Positions 1-4,916 of a stretch of 12,688 nucleotides of DNA are shown here, one piece after another (the first letter of the stretch is position 1; every line of letters starts with the position of its first letter). The translations under genes and the position numbers were made by a program. Source of the DNA: UBA1049 sp964522305 (GTDB lineage Bacteria; Bacillota; Clostridia; Oscillospirales; CAG-382); contig CAZFVM010000030.1 in assembly GCA_964522305.1 (NCBI GenBank), positions 1 through 12,688 of the forward strand. The letters run 5' to 3'. The notes under the pieces are model-generated. The model was not told where the DNA came from, did no database searches, and worked only from the letters and a program-made list of their open reading frames with translations.

Positions 1-1083
1 TTGGTTCTCAAAACCGAAATCCTCTATCTGCCGAGGCTTGCTCTCGGGGAACTTCACAGAAATATGGTCAAACAACTCTTTGTAAGCTAAATATGCGGCA
101 TATTCGGTCCAATGACTGTCTGTCTTATGATATATATAATGATAGTCATACTTATGCTCGCTGAGAATAGGATATAAGTCAATGACGACAGCTCCCGCCT
201 GCCTTAACAAACCGACTGCTTGTTCGTGAAAAGTTATCCCTTCCGGTCTCGCCTTGGCGAACTCCGGCATAAACTCACCGTATATCTCATTGGGGTTTGG
301 TACCAGGACATAAATGGGCTGGGCATCTAAATTATCGGAAAGCCAATTAACTCTTTCGGAAATCTTGTTTTTGAAAATAATTTCTTCGCCCTTTGTCAAC
401 ACATCTGACTTATAATAATTGTTGGAAGAAGCGGTGAAAAAATGCCACATGTCCTTCCCTACCCAAACCCAATCGGAAATCCCGGGGTCGTCTGTCTTAT
501 ATCTGACCACCTGTTGTAAAGGCAGACTTATATGTTTGTCTTTGTGCTTTGCATAGATATTTATAACTTCGTTTAGCCCTTTGATATATACTTCAAAAAC
601 AAAACTTCCGGCATGGGAACCGGTGGTGTCTATTATACTTTCACCCTTTCCGATTAGGATAGCCGCACCTTCTTCGCAAGTCCCCGAAACCACTACCCTG
701 CCGTCCGAAACTGTCCGAACCTGGGTGATGGAAGGAGTAGCCGTAGTAAGAACAACTTCGCTCTCCTCCGGCTCACTCTCTTCGGGTGGCTCTTGCGAGT
801 TTTCGCTCCCGCTTTCCTCCCGGGATTGTTCGCTCATTTCATCTGAAATCTCCGGGTCATGGAAAGACTCCTCGGAGTATTCGTTACTCTCCTCGTCTTG
901 CGAGAGGTATTCCTCGGATATATCCCGGTGTTCATCGCTCTCGGTATTCACTATAGAATCGCTAATCTGCTCTGAGGTCACACTCTGCTCTCCGGAACCG
1001 GACTCATTGTCAACCTTAGCGTCACAGGCAACAAATACACATATTAAAAGGAAGACTAATAAAAAAACACTTATTCGTTTCAT
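1..1083 (-). CDS. Lipoprotein with Ser/Glu-rich linker, Ig-like segment and SGNH/AlgX-like (DSHW) domain, partial
   Basis: The frame is open from the ATG at 1083 to the window edge: 361 residues, with the C-terminus missing. Residues 1-20 form a lipoprotein signal (MKR, hydrophobic core, VFVAC with Cys20), so it is probably anchored on the outer face of the membrane. Residues 26-110 are a low-complexity acidic Ser/Glu/Asp stretch, likely a wall-spanning linker. Residues about 111-196 look like a small beta-sandwich (Ig-like) segment. From about 205 (VGKDMWHFF) to the end it resembles the AlgX/AlgJ or 'DHHW' SGNH-hydrolase-like family, with DSHWTEYAAY at 322-331 carrying the Asp-x-His-Trp signature. 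In that family the domain takes part in O-acetylation of extracellular polysaccharides; substrate and activity here are inferred. The start is supported by TGAGG six bases upstream. It lies 72 nt after nth and may have its own promoter. The remaining catalytic residues cannot be checked. Confidence 0.75.
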   Translation of the reverse strand, partial: MKRISVFLLVFLLICVFVACDAKVDNESGSGEQSVTSEQISDSIVNTESDEHRDISEEYLSQDEESNEYSEESFHDPEISDEMSEQSREESGSENSQEPPEESEPEESEVVLTTATPSITQVRTVSDGRVVVSGTCEEGAAILIGKGESIIDTTGSHAGSFVFEVYIKGLNEVINIYAKHKDKHISLPLQQVVRYKTDDPGISDWVWVGKDMWHFFTASSNNYYKSDVLTKGEEIIFKNKISERVNWLSDNLDAQPIYVLVPNPNEIYGEFMPEFAKARPEGITFHEQAVGLLRQAGAVVIDLYPILSEHKYDYHYIYHKTDSHWTEYAAYLAYKELFDHISVKFPESKPRQIEDFGFENQ

Positions 1084-1137
1084 TTATAACCTCAAAAGTC
1101 TGCAAGCAAAAAACGATGATTGTAAAAATGGCGTACT

Positions 1138-1166
1138 ATTATATAAAAACTCAGTTTATTTGTCTG
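1138..1166 (-). promoter_or_regulatory. Possible promoter for the lipoprotein gene
   Basis: On the minus strand CAGACA (1166-1161) lies exactly 17 nt before a perfect TATAAT (1143-1138). The -35 box matches TTGACA at four of six positions. The start site would fall near 1131, giving a leader of about 48 nt before the ATG at 1083. The -35 box overlaps the last codons of nth, so the lipoprotein gene could be transcribed both alone and by read-through. Confidence 0.45.
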
Positions 1167-1803
1167 TATCGGGGGTGTTATAATATTTACAAAGCTCTTT
1201 TACAAAGCAATCCTCACATCTTGGGCGGCGGGCAATACAATACTCTCTGCCAAAGACAACCACCCGATGGCAAAAGCCGCTTTGACGATCTACAGGGATA
1301 AGCTTATCCATGGTTCGTTCTACTATAAGAGGGTTTGGGCTGTCCACAAAACCCAGGCGGTTTGATACCCTGATGCAATGGGTATCGGCTACTATCCCTC
1401 CCAAGGAGTAAAGGTCCCCTCTTATAAGGTTCGCCACCTTCCTGCCAACACCGGGCAAGGTAAGGAGTTCTTCCATATCCGAGGGTACCACACCGTTGTA
1501 AACCTCAACTAACCGCTTGGTAGTCTTGCGCAGGTTTCTTGCTTTGGTATTGTAAAGGCCGATGGTCCTAATCTCTTCCTCTAACTCTCCGGGCTTGCTG
1601 TTTGCCATGGATAAGGGATCCGGATACTTCAAAAATAAGGTCTCGGAAACCTTGTTGACCACTTTGTCGGTAGTCTGGGCGGAGAGGATTGCCATAACCA
1701 ATAGCTTGTATGGATCTGTCTCAAAATCCAATCCACAGGTAGCATCCGGATATTTTTGTTCTAATAACTCAAGTATTTTTTTTGCTTTTGTTTTATTCGT
1801 CAA
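1156..1803 (-). CDS. nth: Endonuclease III (DNA glycosylase/AP lyase)
   Basis: Bifunctional base-excision repair enzyme that removes oxidised pyrimidines and cleaves at the abasic site by beta-elimination. At 215 residues it has family length. Residues 38-46 (AILSAQTTD) match the conserved N-terminal helix. The helix-hairpin-helix motif is LPGVGRKVAN (116-125) with the catalytic Lys at 122. The conserved Asp is D140 in VADTHCIRV. A complete 4Fe-4S motif, C-x6-C-x2-C-x5-C, is at Cys189, 196, 199 and 205. The start is a TTG at 1803, chosen because residues 2-9 align with the N-terminus of known Nth proteins and no in-frame ATG occurs before residue 37. It overlaps the end of the DUF4364 gene by 11 nt, and the nearest purine-rich tract (GGGGGA) is further upstream than usual, so translational coupling is likely. 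Confidence 0.97.
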   Translation of the reverse strand: MTNKTKAKKILELLEQKYPDATCGLDFETDPYKLLVMAILSAQTTDKVVNKVSETLFLKYPDPLSMANSKPGELEEEIRTIGLYNTKARNLRKTTKRLVEVYNGVVPSDMEELLTLPGVGRKVANLIRGDLYSLGGIVADTHCIRVSNRLGFVDSPNPLIVERTMDKLIPVDRQSGFCHRVVVFGREYCIARRPRCEDCFVKELCKYYNTPDTDK

Positions 1804-2329
1804 AGATAAAATTCACATCCCCCGATAACAGCGCCAAGGTCCCTTTGTATATGATTTCTGCTCTTTCATCGAAATTAGCTTTTAACTTCTCGGCAAAATA
1901 AAGCTCTGTAACAAAAACTTCGCCGGCAAAGAGAATCCTTTGATTGTCCTGTATTTTGTAAGAAAAAATGTAGCCACCGTTAGACTCGGAGATATTGCTG
2001 GTAATCTTATTACCGCTTCTATTGAATGCCAGCAACCTTAAAGTCGAACGCAACGCCTTTTCCCGCACCATGTTGTATATTGAGCCTTCGTAGCTCTCTA
2101 TGGCGGTCTTGCCGGACTCAGATATGGCATATAAGGGCTTGTCGTCTGAGGTTTCGGTTATTTGCCCCGCTTCTAACAGCTCGGCAAAACAAATGGAAAA
2201 GTCGAAATAGTTGACAAACCCGTCTTGTATAACTATGTCGTTGATAATTGGAAACTCCAAGGGCTCAGACAGGTTGTTGAGTAAAAAGAGTATAAAAACT
2301 TTTATCTCGAACTTTTCCCGAAACTCCAT
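1793..2329 (-). CDS. DUF4364 family protein (winged-helix-like, Clostridia)
   Basis: A 178-residue cytoplasmic protein that I recognise as DUF4364, a family common in Clostridia and of no established function. The first ~80 residues look like a winged helix: KFEIKVFILFLLNNL helix, the turn around FPIINDIVIQDGFVNYF, then a helix and a wing ending YAISESGKTAIE. The C-terminal ~90 residues are predicted mixed alpha/beta (SNGGYIFSYKIQD, AEIIYKGTLALLSG). I chose the ATG at 2329 because GAGAGGG ends 7 nt upstream and a good promoter (TTGAAA-17-TAGAAT) sits just ahead. A longer TTG-initiated frame from 2422 would begin upstream of that promoter. The gene overlaps nth by 11 nt, and this pairing is probably one transcription unit. 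A regulatory, DNA-binding role is only an inference from the fold. Confidence 0.87.
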   Translation of the reverse strand: MEFREKFEIKVFILFLLNNLSEPLEFPIINDIVIQDGFVNYFDFSICFAELLEAGQITETSDDKPLYAISESGKTAIESYEGSIYNMVREKALRSTLRLLAFNRSGNKITSNISESNGGYIFSYKIQDNQRILFAGEVFVTELYFAEKLKANFDERAEIIYKGTLALLSGDVNFIFDE

Positions 2330-2360
2330 AACAAAACCCTCTCTTAATTTACTTTCATCC

Positions 2361-2389
2361 ATTCTATATGAAAATCCGCAATTTTTCAA
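2361..2389 (-). promoter_or_regulatory. Sigma-A-like promoter for DUF4364-nth
   Basis: On the minus strand TTGAAA (2389-2384) is followed after exactly 17 nt by TAGAAT (2366-2361). Transcription would start near 2354, about 25 nt before the ATG at 2329. This arrangement also rules out the longer TTG start at 2422. Confidence 0.65.
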
Positions 2390-2427
2390 TAGATAAAACA
2401 AGGGCTTACGGACTTCTTTCAATTAGA

Positions 2428-2488
2428 GTAAATTCTCAAAGTAAATGCAACAGTAGAATTTTAAGTTGCGTTTAGTTTGAGAATTTGC
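2428..2488. repeat. Long imperfect inverted repeat (about 23-bp stem)
   Basis: Positions 2428-2440 pair with 2476-2488 (13 pairs, one T-G wobble), followed by a single G-G mismatch (2441/2475) and a further ten pairs (2442-2451 with 2465-2474, one wobble). The loop is a 13-nt A/T-rich stretch (2452-2464). It sits between the DUF4364 promoter and the intron relic. No U-run follows on either strand, so it is not an obvious terminator. I saw no clear target-site duplication. It may be a small MITE-like element, a structured RNA or a regulatory cruciform. Confidence 0.6.
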
Positions 2489-2523
2489 AGTACAGAACAC
2501 AATTAAATATTGAGATATCCGCC

Positions 2524-2543
2524 AAGTGTTGGCACTTTCTTCT
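2524..2543 (+). other. Hairpin plus pyrimidine-rich tract preceding the intron relic (putative 5' exon target)
   Basis: AAGTG (2524-2528) and CACTT (2533-2537) flank a TTGG loop and are followed by TCTTCT just before the GTGTG that opens the intron relic. Class C group II introns are known to insert just downstream of terminator-like stem-loops, so this is the expected kind of 5' exon. The stem is only 5 bp, so its role as a working terminator is doubtful. Confidence 0.45.
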
Positions 2544-2544
2544 G

Positions 2545-2748
2545 GTGTGACCCGTTATGGGTAATAACATGAGGGAATATGCCCGCTACATGTTTGAGAG
2601 ATTTATATCACACAGGTCACCCACATAAAAACACCTCGCATCAATAGACACGAGGTAATGTATTAATATCATTGCATTGCTGTGTACCAAACGGTACTAT
2701 GGTGGTATAGAGGTCAACTTCCTATTAATAGAACGCTTCCTACTCGAT
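2545..2748 (+). mobile_element. Internally deleted group IIC intron relic (204 nt, no IEP)
   Basis: The left end GTGTGACCCGTTATGGGT matches the 5' end of class C group II introns as I remember the Oceanobacillus iheyensis intron (GTGTG, then a CCC...GGG hairpin). A second small GGG/CCC hairpin follows at about 2572-2584. The right end carries domain V at about 2676-2707: an ATTGCTGTG arm, a TACC-AAAC-GGTA cap, and a TATGGTGGT return arm. AGAGG, a degraded domain VI, and the terminal CTACTCGAT (2740-2748) with its candidate branch A follow. Relative to the O. iheyensis sequence most domain V changes are C-to-T or G-to-A transitions that keep pairing by G-U wobble. A full element would have a ~400-nt ribozyme and a reverse transcriptase ORF; here most of domains I-IV and all of the protein are gone. 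It ends 27 nt past the stop of the convergent secreted-protein gene. Confidence 0.8.
2633..2656 (-). terminator. Possible terminator for the secreted-protein gene, inside the intron relic
   Basis: On the minus strand ACCTCG, a 12-nt loop and CGAGGT are followed by GTTTTTAT, the layout of a weak intrinsic terminator about 120 nt after the secreted-protein stop codon. The same hairpin may simply be a leftover stem of the intron's domain I. Stem length (6 bp) and the large loop make strong termination uncertain. Confidence 0.35.
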
Positions 2749-2775
2749 TTAGTTAGATAATAAAACAGCTTCTAC

Positions 2776-3300
2776 TCATTCAAGGTTATTAAATATGCTT
2801 TGCAGGCTCGGATAAACAGCAGTGATATCTGTCAAATCAGATATAAGCAATACCACATCGGGTTGAATTAATAGCTTTTCGAATTTAACTTTATCCGGTT
2901 CATCGCTTTTTGAGCCCTGCAAGATGCTTTTGGCGTAATTGTCAAGCGTCTCTAATAAGTCCTCTCTGGTAATAAGTTCACGATAAGCCTTATGGTTCGA
3001 AAAATCCATGGGTTCGTAATTCGGTATCGAGGAAGGAGAAAAAGTTTGTTCCCACATAAAAGGAGAGCCAAGGAAATATTCTAACAACTCAATAGTAGAA
3101 CCGGATATTATTTCATCAGAGGCACCAAAAAGCCTGTCTAATAAGTCCGGATCGACTTTGGCGGTTAGCACATAGTCAGATGTCATAATTGTTTCATCGT
3201 TACCTTTTGCATGTGAATGTTCTGTCTGATAAGATGCAGCGCTTGATAAAGAACAACACATTAGCAAAATCAATATTAAAGAAAAAAATCTCTTAAACAC
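2776..3300 (-). CDS. Secreted protein of unknown function
   Basis: A 174-residue protein that I do not recognise. The GTG at 3300 is chosen as start because AAAGGAG lies 8 nt upstream. Longer ATG readings would begin at 3315 on the Shine-Dalgarno itself or at 3348 inside a terminator hairpin. Residues 1-22 form a signal peptide (KR near the N-terminus, hydrophobic FFSLILILLMCC, then SLSSAA before the likely cleavage site). No acceptable lipobox is present. The mature part is about 150 residues, acidic, without further membrane segments and without cysteines after residue 16. Part of it (residues 105-132) looks helical. The only plausible promoter lies upstream of the Cys-rich small ORF and its terminator, so expression may depend on read-through. 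No catalytic motif is visible, so no function is proposed. Confidence 0.75.
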   Translation of the reverse strand: MFKRFFSLILILLMCCSLSSAASYQTEHSHAKGNDETIMTSDYVLTAKVDPDLLDRLFGASDEIISGSTIELLEYFLGSPFMWEQTFSPSSIPNYEPMDFSNHKAYRELITREDLLETLDNYAKSILQGSKSDEPDKVKFEKLLIQPDVVLLISDLTDITAVYPSLQSIFNNLE

Positions 3301-3337
3301 ATCTACAACTCCTTTCATTAAAATTAAGTTAACTTGT

Positions 3338-3376
3338 AAAAAACGCATAAGTGACTAAACAACAGTCTCACTTATG
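3338..3376 (-). terminator. Intrinsic terminator / possible attenuator between the Cys-rich ORF and the secreted-protein gene
   Basis: Reading the minus strand, CATAAGTGA (3376-3368) pairs perfectly with TCACTTATG (3354-3346) around a 13-nt loop. CG and six T residues (3343-3338) follow directly. This is a textbook rho-independent terminator. The TAA stop codon of the upstream 34-codon ORF (3374-3372) is part of the ascending arm, so a terminating ribosome would cover the hairpin. Confidence 0.75.
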
Positions 3377-3476
3377 TGCCGCTACGAATGACTTCAGTTT
3401 GTCCTATCCACAGCTGAGGACAACAACAAAATCGAATACAACATAAGCCAAACTGCTTGTGGTCAAAACAATACAT
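3372..3476 (-). CDS. Cysteine-rich 34-residue small ORF, candidate leader peptide
   Basis: The ATG at 3476 is preceded by GGAGG with 7-nt spacing, the best ribosome binding site in the neighbourhood. The peptide has Cys at 3, 12, 13, 17, 18 and 19, with the runs GLCCI and RFCCCP, and ends in QTEVIRSGT. Its stop codon lies in the 5' arm of an intrinsic terminator that separates it from the secreted-protein gene. A second hairpin (3423-3417 pairing with 3405-3399, 7 bp) starts at the Cys18 codon. Two readings fit: a translated leader that controls read-through, perhaps sensing Cys-tRNA, or an independent tiny Cys-rich peptide gene with its own terminator. It could also be untranslated. I saw no convincing antiterminator pairing. 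Confidence 0.42.
   Translation of the reverse strand: MYCFDHKQFGLCCIRFCCCPQLWIGQTEVIRSGT
3399..3423 (-). promoter_or_regulatory. Hairpin within the Cys-rich ORF
   Basis: On the minus strand TTGTCCT (3423-3417) pairs perfectly with AGGACAA (3405-3399) across an 11-nt loop. It begins at the second codon of the CCC run and lies about 23 nt before the terminator stem, the position a pause hairpin occupies in classical attenuators. That role is inferred from position only. Confidence 0.35.
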
Positions 3477-3505
3477 GATGTTACCTCCAATCAATAAACT
3501 AACAA

Positions 3506-3529
3506 ATTATACATACTATTTACATTATA
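3506..3529 (-). promoter_or_regulatory. Candidate -10 elements upstream of the Cys-rich ORF
   Basis: Two perfect TATAAT hexamers occur on the minus strand (3529-3524 and 3511-3506) in an A/T-rich stretch. Neither has a good TTGACA at 17 nt; the first has only a weak TTCCAA at 18 nt. Transcripts would start about 20-40 nt before the small ORF. No better promoter lies between here and the secreted-protein gene. Confidence 0.35.
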
Positions 3530-3572
3530 AGCATATCACATTATTGTTTGGAAGTAAAGAGTCAGTCAAGTC

Positions 3573-3594
3573 CAAATTAGTGTGAAGTAATTTG
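3573..3594. promoter_or_regulatory. Perfect inverted repeat upstream of the deoB promoter
   Basis: CAAATTA (3573-3579) and TAATTTG (3588-3594) are separated by 8 nt. They are enclosed by GTCAAG (3565-3570) and CTTGAC (3616-3621), the latter overlapping the -35 box of the deoB promoter. Placed between the divergent units, this could be a regulator binding site. The regulator is unknown. Confidence 0.35.
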
Positions 3595-3616
3595 TGTTCT
3601 TGGATTGGGGCGCTGC

Positions 3617-3645
3617 TTGACTTTTGACAGGTATTAAAGTAAAAT
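3617..3645 (+). promoter_or_regulatory. Sigma-A-like promoter of the deoB-pdp operon
   Basis: TTGACT (3617-3622) and TAAAAT (3640-3645) are separated by exactly 17 nt. The start site would be near 3652, about 33 nt before the GTG of deoB. It is the only strong promoter candidate I see for the whole plus-strand unit. Confidence 0.65.
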
Positions 3646-3658
3646 TGTTTTTGAACAA
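3645..3658. promoter_or_regulatory. Small palindrome at the predicted start site of the deoB transcript
   Basis: TTGTT (3645-3649) and AACAA (3654-3658) form a dyad with a 4-nt centre directly after the -10 box, where a repressor would block initiation. Nucleoside-catabolic operons are commonly controlled by DeoR-type repressors responding to deoxyribose-5-phosphate. No such regulator is encoded in this window, and the assignment is weak. Confidence 0.3.
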
Positions 3659-3684
3659 ACTCTTTTTTGTTTGGAGGGATTTTT

Positions 3685-4875
3685 GTGTTTGAGCGAGTGT
3701 TTTTGATTGTTTTGGACAGCTTAGGTGTCGGTGCTCAACCGGATTCCCATTTATACGGGGATAAAGGCAGCAACACCCTGCTTTCGTTGACCAAATCAAA
3801 AAGCCTGCTATTACCTAACCTAAAATCCTTGGGGCTTTTTAACATATATTCCGGTTATGAGGATTATGAGGGTTTGTTTGATGACTTTATGACCGATTCG
3901 CCCTTGGCTTATCATGGATTTATGGCTCAAAAAAGTCCCGGCAAAGACACCACTACAGGCCATTGGGAGATTGCCGGGCTGGTCCTGGATAAACCCTTTC
4001 CTACCTACCCCGACGGGTTTGACTCCGAAATTATCGACACCTTCTCTGACCTTACCGGAAAAGGTGTCCTATGTAATCTACCCTACTCCGGTACACAGGT
4101 AATTGAGGATTATGGACAACGGCACATAGACACCGGAAACCTTATCGTATATACCTCAGCTGACAGTGTGTTTCAGATTGCAGCCCACGAAAATATAGTC
4201 CCGTTGGATAAATTATATGAGTATTGTGAGATTGCCCGGGCACTGCTACAGGGCAAACATGGTGTCGGCAGGGTAATTGCTCGACCCTTCTTGGGACAAA
4301 AAGGCGGGTTTTTTCGCACGGCAAACAGAAAAGATTATTCCCTTCCCCCTGTCGGTCAAACCATGTTGGATATTATTGCAAACAACAAACTTGATGTAAT
4401 CGGTGTGGGAAAAATATCAGATATATTCGCCGGTCGCTCAATAACCTCCCATATTCCCACCAAGAGCAATCTCCAAGGACAGGAGGTTGTGAAAACTCTC
4501 CTGGGTGAAAGCTTTAATGGGCTTGCCTTTGTAAACCTCGTAGACTTCGACATGCTGTACGGGCACAGAAATGATATAAACGGATATGCTTTGGCTTTAA
4601 GCGATTTTGACCGCTCTTTGGGAGAGATTCTAAAGGGTATGAAAAACACCGACCTGCTTATTATTACCGCAGACCATGGATGTGACCCCGGGTTCCCGGG
4701 GACCGACCACACCAGAGAATATGTCCCGGTACTCGCTTGGTCAAAAATTTTTAAAAACCCAAAGAGCTTGGGCAAGCGAGAATCCTTTGCGGATATCGGA
4801 GCTACCATAACCCATGCTTTGGGACTTGAAGGTCTCGAAAACGGGGTTAGCTTTTATAATGACTTTGAGATATAA
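3685..4875 (+). CDS. deoB: Phosphopentomutase
   Basis: Interconverts ribose-1-phosphate or deoxyribose-1-phosphate and the 5-phosphates, linking nucleoside phosphorolysis to central metabolism; cytoplasmic, Mn-dependent alkaline-phosphatase-superfamily enzyme. It has 396 residues, close to Bacillus phosphopentomutase. The first metal motif is VFLIVLDSLGVGAQPD (residues 5-20, Asp11). The phosphorylated-Thr loop is KDTTTGHWE (87-95). The later metal ligands lie in VDFDMLYGHRND, ADHGCDPG (around 330) and TDHTREYVP (around 341). The GTG at 3685 is preferred because GGAGGG ends 6 nt upstream and the protein then starts like family members. An upstream TTG at 3667 would precede this Shine-Dalgarno. 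First gene of the operon; pdp, its partner in pyrimidine nucleoside breakdown, follows after 41 nt. Confidence 0.97.
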   Translation: MFERVFLIVLDSLGVGAQPDSHLYGDKGSNTLLSLTKSKSLLLPNLKSLGLFNIYSGYEDYEGLFDDFMTDSPLAYHGFMAQKSPGKDTTTGHWEIAGLVLDKPFPTYPDGFDSEIIDTFSDLTGKGVLCNLPYSGTQVIEDYGQRHIDTGNLIVYTSADSVFQIAAHENIVPLDKLYEYCEIARALLQGKHGVGRVIARPFLGQKGGFFRTANRKDYSLPPVGQTMLDIIANNKLDVIGVGKISDIFAGRSITSHIPTKSNLQGQEVVKTLLGESFNGLAFVNLVDFDMLYGHRNDINGYALALSDFDRSLGEILKGMKNTDLLIITADHGCDPGFPGTDHTREYVPVLAWSKIFKNPKSLGKRESFADIGATITHALGLEGLENGVSFYNDFEI

Positions 4876-4916
4876 AAACAGTGTTTTTAACATCGGTGTA
4901 AAAGAAGGGGTATGTT

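Noticed and set aside
581..1183. A 200-codon open frame on the plus strand
   Set aside because: It is antisense to the lipoprotein; its Ser-rich content mirrors the Glu/Ser-rich codons of the real gene, and it lacks a ribosome binding site and family resemblance.
2330..2422. Upstream TTG start that would lengthen the DUF4364 protein by 31 residues
   Set aside because: It precedes the promoter at 2361-2389, while the ATG at 2329 has an ideal Shine-Dalgarno.
2521..2533. GCCAA-GTG-TTGGC hairpin as an independent terminator
   Set aside because: A 3-nt loop and no U-run directly after; the alternative AAGTG/CACTT stem before the intron relic explains the same bases better.
3301..3348. ATG starts at 3348 and 3315 for the secreted protein
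   Set aside because: The first lies in the terminator stem and the second overlaps the Shine-Dalgarno used by the GTG at 3300; both would put extra residues ahead of a clean signal peptide.
3372..3476. Cys-rich small ORF as a SCIFF-type ribosomal peptide precursor
   Set aside because: It has six Cys, but the spacing and sequence do not resemble SCIFF peptides and no radical-SAM maturase is adjacent.
3667..3684. TTG start adding six residues to DeoB
   Set aside because: The GGAGGG site lies after it and is correctly spaced for the GTG at 3685, which also matches family N-termini.
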